NCBI RefSeq assembly: GCF_000340215.1
Contig: NW_006921532.1
Coordinates: 3,981,126 to 4,045,125, forward strand
DNA: 64,000 nucleotides
Origin: Pseudocercospora fijiensis CIRAD86
Taxonomy: Eukaryota; Ascomycota; Dothideomycetes; Mycosphaerellales; Mycosphaerellaceae
Direction of reading: 5' to 3'
Every line of letters begins with the position of its first letter. The first letter of the stretch is position 1. A model generated the notes under the pieces. The model did not search any database. It was not told where the DNA came from and was given only the letters and a program-made list of their open reading frames with translations. The position numbers and the translations under genes are program-made. Below are positions 34,738 to 45,581 of the stretch, piece by piece.

Positions 34738-34881
34738 GCCTGCTTAGCGAGCCTATAAGGACATAATAGAAGAGCCTACTTAGCGAGCCTATAAGGACAT
34801 AATAGAAGAGCCTGCTTAGCGAGCCTATAAGGATATAATAGAAGAACCTGCTTAGCGAGCTTATAAGGATATAATAGAAGG
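34738..34881. repeat. 36-bp tandem repeat, four copies
   Basis: Unit starts GCCTGCTTAGCGAGCCTATA and ends GGACATAATAGAAGA. Four head-to-tail copies differ by single transitions, and a fifth partial copy lies near 35280-35312. Confidence 0.92.
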
Positions 34882-34914
34882 GTAGTAAGGAAGGACCTTA
34901 TTAAATGCTAATTC

Positions 34915-35575
34915 TAGCGCTAATTCTAGCGCTAGCTCTCGCAGAAGCAGCTGAACTAGGCACTATACGCTAGCTCTCGCAGAAGCAGCTTAACTAGTAC
35001 TCGCAGAAGTAGCTCAACTAGCATTCGTAGAAGCAACTTAACTAGGCATCCTATATTATACGCCGGCTCTCGCAGGAGCAGCTTAACTAGGCATCCTATA
35101 TTATACGCCGGCTCTCGCAGAAGTAGCTAAACTAGGCATTACACGCCTGCTCTCGTAGAAGCAGCTGAACTAGGCATTATACGCCTACTCTCGTAGAAGT
35201 AGCTGAACTAGGCCTGCTCTCGTAGAAGCAACGCGATCGAGCGTAGTATTACGGCTCACTTTTCCGGGGATAGGACAAGGACTTAGCGAGCTTACAAGGA
35301 TATAATAGAAGGGTAGCTATAACGGATATTGTTAATACCATTTCTAGCGCCATTTCTACTGCCTATTCTACTGCTATTTCTAGCGCTATTCTACTGCTAT
35401 TTCTAGCGCCATTCTACTACTATTTCTAGCGCTAATTTACCGCTAATTCTAGTGCTATTTCTAGCGCTATTTTCAGCGCCATTTCCAGTGCTATTTCTAG
35501 CGCTATTTCTAGTGCTAATTCTAGCGCCAATTCTAGCGCTAGCTCTCGCAGAAGCAGCTGAACTAGGTAGGGTTA
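34915..35575. repeat. two interleaved minisatellite families
   Basis: One family is built on CTCTCGCAGAAGCAGCTGAA plus CTAGGCA (about eight copies between 34955 and 35250, and one near 35545). The other is built on TTCTAGCGCTAATT or TTCTAGCGCTATTT (about 15 short copies, 34915-34935 and 35335-35540). In the helicase frame the second family would read as a low-complexity Leu/Ala/Glu tail. Confidence 0.8.
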
Positions 35576-35749
35576 GCGGCGACGGCTTAGTAATCCTGTC
35601 GGCGAGCTACCTAGTAACTAGCCTATAAGACGGAGACTAGCTTCTAATAGCGTACGGTTCCTACGTAGCTTACGGCTACCTCTCTCCTTAGTAGTGCGAG
35701 TAACTATACTTAATAACTACTCGGCTCTCTTAGCTCGCTCCGATTTAAC

Positions 35750-38665
35750 TTAATTAATCCGGCGCGCTCTATATCGAGGTACCTAGCTTGTTGCTAGGCT
35801 TGTAGAGGTAGGACGCTTATTACGCGGATTATCCGGACTACGAGCGATAGTAGTATCTATAGCAACAGCCGAAGCGGATAGAAAGGCAGAGGCTAGATTG
35901 CCTAGAAGCACTATATTAAGCGTAACTATCCGACTAGGTAGCCTAGGGCTAGTACTAGGACTAGAAGCAGTAGTAGCGGTAGTCGCTCTCTCGATCTAAT
36001 TCGTGCGAAGACCTATCCTAGCTGCCTCGCTACGGGAGGACTCTGTAATACCGGCCTAGACGGCATTTCGCGCAGCGTTCTATACGGTAAGGCGCTATGC
36101 TAGAGACACTATCGAAGTATTTAGCAATACGGGTCGGCCGGCCGTAGATTGAGAACTAGAAGCGAGTCTAGCAGCAGTAGTAGTAGTAGTAGCTTTCTTC
36201 TCTTCCTCTACTACGCGTTGCTTGTCTACGCGCTTCTTAGCTTTCGCATTAAGACTAGCCTTCTACTTAGCAAAGATACTTATACCGATTCGCTTAATCT
36301 TATTAATTAGCTCGTATAACGTAAATAGGCGCTAGTCGATGTCCTAAGCTTTGAACTAGTCGATAAAATCGACCGACTTCTGCTTAAATAGCCGCTAATT
36401 AACGATAATATCCTCCTATTGCTCGAGCTAGCTCGTAGTAGTAAACACATTGCAGATACTCTATAGCCTACGGTCTTCTAGTATAGTCTTTAACGGTAGG
36501 TCGAATATATAGCGATAAGTCTATTCTAGGTACTTGTTGTTCTTAGAAGACAACTAGGCCTATAGCTTCTAGAAGGCAATAGCCGGACGTGTCCTATTTC
36601 CTAGCTTATAGAAGATTGGACCTATAGCTTCTACCGGTAGCCTGCTATTATAAAGGAGATCGAGGGCAGGGTTACAGGCATTACAGCAGTGCTCGCTCGG
36701 TAGTAGGTCTTATAGATATATTACCTTATCCTCGCTAAGGTACTAGAGGATTACCTTACGAAGGTAGATACTATAGTCTCGATATCGATCGTTCTAGAAA
36801 TGTATCTAGATCTTTGGAATCTTCTCGCGGGCAGCTATCTCTACCTTAGTTTAATACTTCGGATCCGTGCTAGCATCTGTATCTACATCTGTATCTATAT
36901 CGCTAGCAGTACTCGCATCGCCGTAGTCTCCCTTAGCATCCTCTCCGGGAATTTGTAACTGCGATAGGCTTAAGGAACGGCCTAGCGTATAGCGATGCTA
37001 GTATAATCTTCGGACTCTTATCGCTAAATAATAAGAATTAGGACGAGGCTACTTCTTACTGTTATTAATTAGGTATAGCAAGAAGACTAAGGCTATACTC
37101 CGCTTGCCCTACTATAGAAGGGCACGACTAATACGACTAAGTCGCTATATTAAATCTTCAATATCTCGAGTTATCGGATACTTAATCTAGGCGACAATCT
37201 CGATATCTAGGATATTTAGACCGACACTAAACGTAGTCGTAGCGATTATAATGCGAATGTTCGATAGGCTATCGGGGCCCTCTATAGTACGACTGTATTG
37301 CTTGTATCGACGAGTCTAGTCGCGCTTAGCTACGCTACTAGTATAGAACGAGACGGTAGTATAAACATTTACACTAGTATTGCTCTATATATATCGCTTT
37401 TTTGGATCGCTATAGGTGGATGTTATAGCAACTAGCTATGTTCGAATAACACTAGCTAGCTCTTATACGGACTTCCGACTATTAATAAATAGCAGAGCCT
37501 TCTTAATGCCTTAAGGTATAGCTTCCTTGCTTTCTAGATCGAAGGCTCTATCGATTGCGAAGTATAGGTAGTTATACCCTCTAAGCTAGTCTTTGTCGAT
37601 AGTCCGCAAGATGTATATAGTATCTAGTCGATTAATACTGCTACGGAGAACCTTAGTCTTATACGGTTTATTTCTAAGAGGTCGGAAGCTACCGTTCTTA
37701 GCTACAAAGTCCTCTGTTTCCTTAGACACTAGCGATAGTTAGCTCGGTTTAGTTTAGCTTAGCTCGATCTACTTACTAGTAGCAGAACAGCCCAACTATA
37801 CCGTATCGGTACGTAGCAGCTTCCGTAGCGAGAAGATCTAGGTATATTCCTTACGAAACTCCTTCTACTTCGCTACTAGGTGCATCTCGTCGATTACAAC
37901 TAAACTAATCCGAGCCCGGGCCTTTAAGTCTCGAATAATAGCTCGGAAATCCTCGCTAGCTACAGTTTCTAGACTGAGGATGATATAGTAGACCTTGCTA
38001 TCTATAATCTTCTAAAATAGGTTACGATCTATACTCTTATTCTCTGCGGTAATATTAACTATATTAATTAGATAGTTAGCTTGTCGGGCAGTCTCGCGCA
38101 CATCCTCTATATACTCCTTACTAAGACGATTTAATAGAGTAATTTCAATAACTACTATGCCTATTAATAGGCTAAAGGCCTGAAAAGGCAAACTCTTACC
38201 TTCGCTAGTCTTAGCTACTATTATTATATTAGAGTAGGCAAATACGAGAGCCTAGACACTATAGATCTAGGATTCCTTTAGTATAAAGCCCTTGCCTAGA
38301 TGCATCTTATCGAGAATCTTTCGCAGTCCTTAAGTAATAATATCGCGATGTACGTTAACAGCTTCTAGGGTACGTATCGCATCGTAGACTAACTACTATA
38401 CTTGCTCGAGTAATGTATTAGTATTAAAGATCTTGTCGTAGCGCTGCTAAAACTAGGCTTTATAGTTACTCTTTCTAGCTAGCTACTCGACTAGTAGTAG
38501 ATAGCTAAAGTCTAGCGACTCTCGACTAATAGTAGCACGACCTAGTAGTTTAGGTCCGATAGGCTAGTCGCCTTTCTTCTTCTTCTAAGATCCGGTCTTA
38601 GCTGCCTTATCTTTCTTTGCCTAGGCGCGGCGCTGCTTCTCGCTGCTACCTGATTTTAGTAGCAT
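35750..38665 (-). pseudogene. RIP-inactivated RecQ-type DNA helicase
   Basis: A single frame of 971 codons from ATG 38665 to TAA 35752-35750, broken by roughly 40-50 in-frame TAG/TAA codons of RIP type, again without frameshifts. Helicase motifs are still legible in order: Walker A AKTSEGKS, motif II VVIDEMHL (DEMH instead of DEAH), motif III GCSAT, motif IV ALLFINSRKS, motif V TTTFSVGLNILDIE and motif VI RLSRISRA. Downstream are a possible zinc-binding CCNACNPALD and a Lys-rich coil. The layout is that of RecQ-like helicases found in fungal repeats and subtelomeres. The frame may have continued leftward beyond 35750, since the terminal TAA could itself be a mutated CAA and the frame runs on into a Leu/Ala/Glu repeat. 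Confidence 0.8.
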
Positions 38666-38682
38666 TATTGTCGGCAGTAGAT

Positions 38683-38683
<1 letters not shown>

Positions 38684-38724
<41 letters not shown>
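38684..38724. repeat. GGC trinucleotide microsatellite, about 13.7 copies
   Basis: Uninterrupted CGG run starting 19 bp upstream of the helicase ATG (leftward gene), so it lies in its 5' leader or promoter. It has neither CpA nor TpG and is immune to RIP. Confidence 0.97.
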
Positions 38725-38725
<1 letters not shown>

Positions 38726-39052
38726 TAGTAGGATCGACCTTTGAATGCACGCGAGGCGGCTAGATATATATACGTATACGTATAAGTACTAGAGAGGTCG
38801 ATATAATAGCGCGTTAGTATTAAAGGTAGACGGTACCTTATTAGCCCTAGATAGCAATATTAAGACAAGGGCGGTAGTTTTAAGGCATTCTAAAGCGCGG
38901 AGATTAGAGAGGTAGTTAATGCGACGGGCCGTACGTGCTTCGCTTAGCGTTGTATATACTGTTTATAGGTAAGTAATATATAGTAGGTAGATATAAACGG
39001 AGTGTTCGGGCAAGTCGTCTTAGAAGACTAAAAATTAATCTCTTAATTAACG

Positions 39053-39083
39053 TTTTCGCGACTACTTTATATAGACAATCTAA
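39053..39083. repeat. right copy of the 13+9 bp bipartite direct repeat
   Basis: Partner of 28610-28640. The outer blocks are identical and the nine-base centre differs. Confidence 0.7.
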
Positions 39084-39212
39084 GAGATCATTTTATAACG
39101 TACAACTATACTACTAACAACTTTTTACTATTTTGCGTAGTTGTTAGGCTATATAGATTTATAACTACTTTCGTGTTCGGGGACTTATATAGAGGAGGAA
39201 CGGTTTAACTTT

Positions 39213-39310
39213 AGGCGCTCCGCTATAGCTTTCTCTATACCCAATGTAGTTAGTGTCGATGCCTAAGGATACAGAATTACGTAGAAGAATCTACAACACT
39301 CGGAGCGCCT
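39213..39310. repeat. inverted repeat AGGCGCTCCG..CGGAGCGCCT at the right edge of the island
   Basis: Perfect 10-bp arms at 39213-39222 and 39301-39310 surround 78 bp. A second, 9-bp perfect inverted pair (CTAACAACT/AGTTGTTAG) lies at about 39114-39148. These may be element-end structures. Confidence 0.6.
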
Positions 39311-39563
39311 GAGAGGAGGTAGCAGTTGAGCAACTTCAGTGTTCCACTCCAATCTCGCTTCTGTGCACGCTTGCCAGACCTCTCTTCTCGTCAATCTCAT
39401 CTCACCTCTCTCCTTCTTCCTTCACCCTCCCTGTCAGGCTTTGGTGCTCCTGACTGCACCTTCTGACCTATTTGAAGTGCTGGAAGCGCGAGCTGTCGAT
39501 GGCGTCACGAGGCCTTTCGAAGGACCCGCCGCGGTCCAAGTACCGCTCGGTAGCTTGATTGAT

Positions 39564-41322
39564 ATGTATATTGTTTCCTATCCAGACTACTTTCCCAAGT
39601 TTCGGTCGCATTATTCTCTTTTGGCTTGTCATTGGCAGTCTTGGAATTTTCTCATCTCGCACCCTCTCTTTTCCGTATGGCTTGGCCTAACCCTTTCCGA
39701 CGCAAGACGGCCAATACGCGCGAGTAGGTACTTTCACATGCCAACTGCTGAAGTACCTGTAGCTGACATCCTTCGTAGTTGCTGGGGATACACTTTCGAA
39801 TTGACTGACAAACACCTCACGCCCGAGCAATGCGACCCGTTAAAACACTCCTACGACCTCCTTGGCGAACAAGTACTTGATCGATTGAACGAGATCTCGC
39901 CACCGCAAGACAAACAGTTACCGCGCGGTAATAGCCACTTCACAACGACTCCGAACAACGACACAGACCAGAAAGAGGTGCCAGATGATGCGCCCAGGGT
40001 ACCACAAAGAGATCTGTATGCGATTTTGAAAGACCATGCAGACTCTGATAAGCTCCTTCAACGCTTTTGGAACGATGTCAACACTGTTCCCTCGTGGGTC
40101 GATTGGGCTCAAATACAGCGAGGGCAAGATGTGTTCTACAGATATGGCGGGGCTATGTTGACTGGCCTAGCATACCAGAGTCTGTTGGGCGGGATGGGAG
40201 CAGCACGGGTCGTTGAGACGCTCGCAAGGACAGGAGGCTTTTCGACTAAGGTGGCAAGACGAAGGCTCTTCGAGACGACACAGCACATCTTACAGTGTAC
40301 GAAGAGTCTGGAGAGCATGCAGCCGGGTGGTGATGGATTCGCGTCAACGATCAGAGTGCGCTTGCTTCATGCTGCTGTGCGACAACGTATCATGAAGCTT
40401 CGGGCCGGAAGACCCGAATATTACGACGTAGAAGCTTGGGGCATACCTATCAATGACCTTGATAACCTGGCTACAATCACCACGTTCTCCGCATCACTGA
40501 TCTGGGTGAGCTTACCTAGACAAGGAATATTTTTACGAAAGCAAGAAACGATCGATTACATCGCTCTGTGGCGTTATATCGGTTACGTGATAGGCTGTCC
40601 TCCCGGGTATTTCGAGACTCCTGCACAAGCAAAACAATTGATGGAGGCTCTATTGCTCTATGAAATCGATCCGACTCCGACATCGAAGATCATGGCCAAT
40701 AACATCATCAAATCCTTGGAAAGCCAACCGCCAGGGTACACTTCTGCGGACTTCCTCGTGGCTTCAGCCCGATGGCTAAATGGGAATGATTTATGTGACG
40801 CACTTGGCTTGAGTCGGCCATCTGTATACTATCAAGCATTGGTGATCGGCCAGTGTTTGTACGACTCTCGTCAGAAAACTTCCAGATCGATCGCGCACGT
40901 GCTAACCTGCGGCTCACAGCTTCTTCTGCATTTTGAGTTACACGTATCGGGCGATCCCTTTCCTGGACAAACGAAAAATCGAGACACTGAAGTCTATCTT
41001 CTACGCAATCATCGTGCACTCGAAGTACGGGTTGAAGGGCGAGGAGAGCACTTTCTCCTTTAAATATGTTCCAGAATACTGTAAGTCTAATAAGCACAAG
41101 TGCAGACGTGATAGCTCATGGTTGCAAGAGACGCCGGCTGACATGACGGTCACATCAGCGACGATAACGGAGATGGGGGAGTGCGAGGAAGAGAAAGCTT
41201 GTTTTTCGCCTGTAGAGAGCAGAAACCTCAAGAGCTTTGTGATCGGAGTCAGTGTGCTTGCAGTCGGTGGATCGGCAGCGGCATGGTTTGCGTATGAACT
41301 AGCGAGTCGTTTGCTGTGGTAG
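39564..41322 (+). CDS. DUF2236 / mpaB-like ER-bound oxygenase family protein
   Basis: Member of the heme-linked oxygenase superfamily that includes MpaB and rubber oxygenase (Lcp). Two exons, 39564-40858 and 40920-41322, with a 61-bp intron (GTACGA, branch CTAAC, CACAG), give about 565 residues. Family landmarks: WVDWAQIQRGQDVFYRYGG, LAYQSLLGG, the region HAAVRQRI (a candidate heme-ligand His), WGIPINDLDNLATITTFS and ETIDYIALWRYIGYVIGCP. After the splice come a hydrophobic helix, SYTYRAIPFLDKRK and a C-terminal membrane helix. The 5' end is doubtful: the frame is open back to 39339 without an ATG, and only about 240 bp separate this ATG from the RIP island. An ATG at 39738 (about 507 residues) is an alternative start. 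Substrate unknown. Confidence 0.78.
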
Positions 41323-41879
41323 ATGTATTGGTAGTACGACTTCAAGCATCTGCTGCAATCGCGAGGCTAACAAAATTAACACCATCAACATCAAAACCCA
41401 GCAACAACTTTCTTTTAAACCTTCCGTCTCTTGGCCTCTCTCCCTACCGCCGTGCCCTACAAATTAACTACATATATATGTGGAGCTGTCGATAGCCTCG
41501 AGACAGCTGGATAAGGTTTGCTTCCGACACTAGGAGTCCCCTACATATGTGCTGAGCCTGCACGTCGAATGCTTGGCACTCTGCAGCCTCGTTCACGCAT
41601 GAACCCGCATTGCATATGGGACGGATCGCTGGCCATTGAGGCACGACGAGAGCTGTTCAAGCTGTTCAAGCAGTTCCCCTTCTCCATCCCGACCCTCACC
41701 CACCCAGTCATCGACGCAGCGTGCACGACGCGAAGGTCATGGGCGCTTCGCTACCTCTCCAACCCCATCCCCATCGGACCCTTTCAGGAATCGCGTGCAA
41801 TATCGGGGTGTCGCACAGCATACAGCGTCGTGCAGCGAGTGGGCACGAGCAGTGAGCGGCGTCGGCATTTACCAGGCGC
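41323..41879. other. intergenic region
   Basis: Downstream flank of the oxygenase gene and promoter of the GTPase-RasGEF gene. It includes a CT-rich stretch. Several overlapping frames on both strands are not recognisable. Confidence 0.4.
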
Positions 41880-44800
41880 ATGCGCCGCGAAATGCCTGAG
41901 CCACGAAGAAAGGGAAGTGCTGCTGCTTTCGATTCGCAGCGCTTCGAGAGACAGGCCAAAGCCAAGAGCAGCGAGTCGTACGCGCAGCACTACGCGGCTG
42001 GCGGAGGGAGAAACAAGCACATCCTCAACGCCAACAACAGCAGCAATAGCGGAGGCGCTGGTCCGCTGCGTGGCAGCAAATCCACGTTGTTGACGGCGTC
42101 TGCGTCTTCTGCTGCCATCGCTGGCGCTGCAAACGAGCATGCTCGCCCGCTGCTCACGAGCCGTGCCCAGTCCGCATCCCTGCTCGAGCTAACGCGACCA
42201 GGGCGGCCTGCTGGGGGCGCGGCCGGAGGCGACGATGACACGGCACAGCAGGAGAGGAGTTGCGTGCGCGCGAACGCCAGTGCCAACAGCAGCAGTGACG
42301 CCGTGCAAGACGACGACGAGGTTGCTGGCGCGACTGGTGCAATCCGGAACCTTCGCCCGTTTCAGAATCCAGAGGTACGCATGTCCTCCTCCCAGTGCGC
42401 GTGTCGTTAAGGTTCAACTCAGAGGGTGGGCATCAGGTGCCATTGGGTCAGGTACGCGACAAGAATAGCAGCTAATTAAGGGCCTCGTTACAACAGCTGT
42501 CGCAGCCGCTGCCAGAAATCAACATCGCCATTGTGGGCAGCTCGTCCGTGGGAAAGTCCACCTTCGTGCAGCGTGCACTCGAGCTGCCCGCCCTACCCGA
42601 GTCGCAGACCACCGAACGCAGAATTCCCATCGTCGACGACGACAGCATCTACCTGGTGCGCCTGCTCGAGGTTCCGCTCAACAAAGTCGACATCGACGAC
42701 GACAACGATGACACGATCAATTGGCCGGACACGATTGAGGATAAGATGATGCCGCACGTGGACGGCGTTGTGGCACTGTACGACATCCAGGACAAGAGCT
42801 CCGTCGAAGACTTGCCCGAGACTTTGAGTGAGTGATGCCTCGTGCTGTATTCGTGCCGTTGGAACCGGATCTACAGCGATATACGAAGTGCGGTGGGACA
42901 AAAGCACTGACTGTGTGGCGACCAGATGCGATCACAAAAACTTCCATACCGACCGTTCTCATCGCCAACAAGTGCGATACACCTCTAGCACAACGCGAAA
43001 TCGACCCGACGTCATTCGAACAAGCTGCGAAACGCAATCTGGGCCGTGTACCATCATTTCAGATATCTGATTCTAACCCTGAAGGTCACAAACGTGGGCT
43101 GGTCACCCTCCTGAACGCGATCGTGCAGGTTTCCCAAGCATCTCCAGGTCTGCCAGACCCTCGCACATGGTCGGAAATTAAGGACCGCTGCTGACATGAC
43201 CCCAGAAGAACATCAACGCAGCTCTTCGGCACATCGACGAAGAGCACATTCGAACGCTGTGCGATCACTGTCGCCGCGCATACCATCAGCGGGACATTCA
43301 CGGGCCAGTTCGGAGCATACCGGCTTCGTGGACCTGAGGCACGCCCGTGTTGACTCCAGTTTCCCCGCCTACAACCAAGGCGATCGTCTCAAGGTGGCTG
43401 ACGACCAAATGGTTAGCTCATTCCTGCTCGAGGAGTCGGGGAGTGAGCCAGCCACATTATCGTCTCGCTCATCATTCAGCGGCGATCAGGATCGAGTGCC
43501 GGGCAGCTCGCCCTCCTCTATACTTGCAGAGAGTGGAGCCACATTCGATGAGCTTGTGGATCGCTTGCTCGATCAACCTACTTCGAAAGCAGATTTGAAA
43601 TACACTGACATCTTCCTGGCGCTATATCGCAACTTCGCTGCCCCTGGCAAGCTTCTGGAGGCTATTGTGCAACGCTTTGACGCATTAGAACAGAATGCCT
43701 CGCCCATGATCGCCAAGTCTGCATCGCAACTTCGATACCTCCATGTTCTGCAGAAATGGGTCAGCGGATATCCTGGAGACTTTGCCTTTCCTAAGACGAA
43801 ACGCAGACTACAGACCTTTGCTACTAAGCTGAGTGATAGCCGTATCTTCGCTGCTGCTTCGCGAGAGATTGGTCTCGCCATTGACATGATAGCGGCCGAT
43901 GATGACACAGACTGGGCGTGCAACGACAAGGACAGATATGCTTCGGGAGAATTCTCTCGAAGCTCAATGTCCTCAACAGCTAGCACACTCCTCGATGACC
44001 CCGAGTTCAACTTCGACTCAGCGCTGAGCGGCAGCACACTCTACGACGATATTCCCATGGACAACCTCCCAAAGCTTGCCAACCAACAGCTCTTGTATGT
44101 TGAGCAAGCGCAAAGAGTTGCATCAGGTCTGCACCCGATACCGAGGAATCCGCTCACCAAAATCGAGTGGCGCAATCTTATGGAGAAGCCCGATGACCTT
44201 ATAGTGAGAGAGCTGACACGAATGGACTGGATCATGTTCTCATCAATACGACCTCGAGATCTGGTCCGGCATGTGTCGTTAAGCAGAGAGCAAAAGAATG
44301 GTTGCAGAAACCTTGCCCACGTTAACCGAATGATCGAGCACTTCAACCAATTAGCTTGCTGGGTGGCGAATTACGTGCTTCTTCGCGACAAGCCCAAGCA
44401 TCGCGCGTTGATGCTCGAAAAGTTCATGCGGATCGCACGGAAGCTTCGGGAGCTCAATAATTACAATGCCTTGGGCGCGATCATTGCTGGAGTTAAATCG
44501 ACATCGGTACACCGACTTGCGCAGACACGAGAACTCCTTCCACCACACGTTGGCAAAGACTGGCTCAAACTTGAAATTCTGATGGCACCTGCACGATCGC
44601 ATTTTGCGTACCGCCTTGCGTGGGAGAATAGCTCCACCGAGCGCATACCTTACCTACCACTTCACCGGAGAGATCTGGCTACTGCAGAAGAAGGCAACAA
44701 GACATTCATTGGTGACGAGAAGGGTGTAAGGATCAATTGGAGGAAATTTGAGATCATGGGAGACGTCATCGTTTCTCTGCAGAGAGCCCAAGGAGTTCCC

Positions 44801-45029
44801 TACAAGAATTTGGGAGGTCTTGCCGGCAATAAAGAGATCAAAGAACTGATCTTGGATGTGAAGCTGATAAAAGACGAAGAGGTAGGATTTGGATTTGAAC
44901 GGGGCAGAACATGAGAGTCAAGCTAACTTTTGATCGTAGGAGCTTTACGAGCGCAGTGTGGCTTGCGAGCCTACAGCAAACGCAGCCTCAGGATCAGCGG
45001 CAAAATTCAAGGAGTTTTTCAGGCGATGA
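41880..45029 (+). CDS. Ras-like GTPase domain fused to RasGEF (CDC25-type exchange factor)
   Basis: One polypeptide of about 937 residues from exons 41880-42374, 42497-42827, 42926-43147, 43206-44881 and 44940-45029. Residues 1-165 are low-complexity (Ala/Ser/Asn). A small-GTPase-like domain follows: P-loop GSSSVGKST (179-187), acidic switch region, DGVVALYDIQD, and the guanine-specificity motif NKCD (290-293) in exon 3. A Ser-rich linker, a Ras-exchanger N-terminal (REM) module (DELVDRLLDQP..FLALYRNFAAPGKLLE) and the catalytic CDC25 domain (LTRMDWIMFSSIRPRDLV, RMIEHFNQLACWVANYVL, YNALGAIIAGV, PYKNLGG) follow. The exon 3/4 junction (donor GTCTGC) is the least certain. It would activate a Ras-family GTPase by GDP release; what the built-in GTPase module does (self-regulation or localisation) is not known to me. 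Confidence 0.82.
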
Positions 45030-45581
45030 GAAGAATCAAGAGCAAATCTCGAGAAATATGGGCGCCGGATCTAGGCAGGAAAGCAATTATGCGCGACACT
45101 TTTGGTGACGAATAGAGGGTGATGATTTCGACGACCAACGACATTTGAGCACATATCCGTCATGTGATGAAGCAGAAAATATTTTGGGCGCCTCTTGGGA
45201 GGATCTGGGCAAAGAACGAGAAAGAGTCTTGACAAGCAGATCTCGATGCTGTTCGAGAGGATATGGAGGAACGCGGAAACACAGCGCGCATGAGAAGAGG
45301 AAGCTGTCTACTACAGCTGTGCAAAGAGCGTACGTAACTCTACGTTGTTTGCAGCAAAATTGGTCTTGTCATAGATTACTGCAGCCTCACGGCCGCAAGA
45401 GCTACCATTTGTAATAGTTTGACGACGAGAGTAGCGTACTCGGAAGCGTTTCGGTGTGTATGTCAAGCCATACATTGTGAATAATCAGAGAAAGCCTTGT
45501 ATCTCTATCATATGCACAGCATGTTCTTAGCGCGCAACGTTCAACTACTATGATACCGACAGACTGCATGATGGTGTTCGT
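45030..45581. other. convergent 3' intergenic region
   Basis: 3' flanks of the RasGEF gene and the HIT zinc-finger gene. No gene or repeat recognised. Confidence 0.4.

Larger units (their letters stand above)
28490..39320. mobile_element. RIP-degraded repeat island, about 10.8 kb, with two convergent dead genes
   Basis: Across this block TpA is very frequent and CpA/TpG are rare, while CpG survives: the imprint of RIP (C to T at CpA). It contains a rightward dead frame (29276-32380), a leftward dead RecQ-type helicase (35750-38665) and tandem repeats between and beside them. A direct repeat pair (28610-28640 and 39053-39083) lies near the two ends, and a 10-bp inverted pair (39213-39222 and 39301-39310) lies at the right edge. 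No LTRs and no long terminal inverted repeats were found by eye, so the true element ends are uncertain. The boundaries given are where composition changes. Confidence 0.8.

Noticed and set aside
34738..34881. CRISPR-like array of 36-bp units
   Set aside because: Units are directly abutting with no spacers, and the genome is fungal. This is an ordinary tandem repeat.
40933..41322. Separate small gene downstream of the oxygenase
   Set aside because: Its sequence (SYTYRAIPFLDKRK onwards) is the missing C-terminus of the DUF2236 protein, joined by a 61-bp intron with a good branch site.
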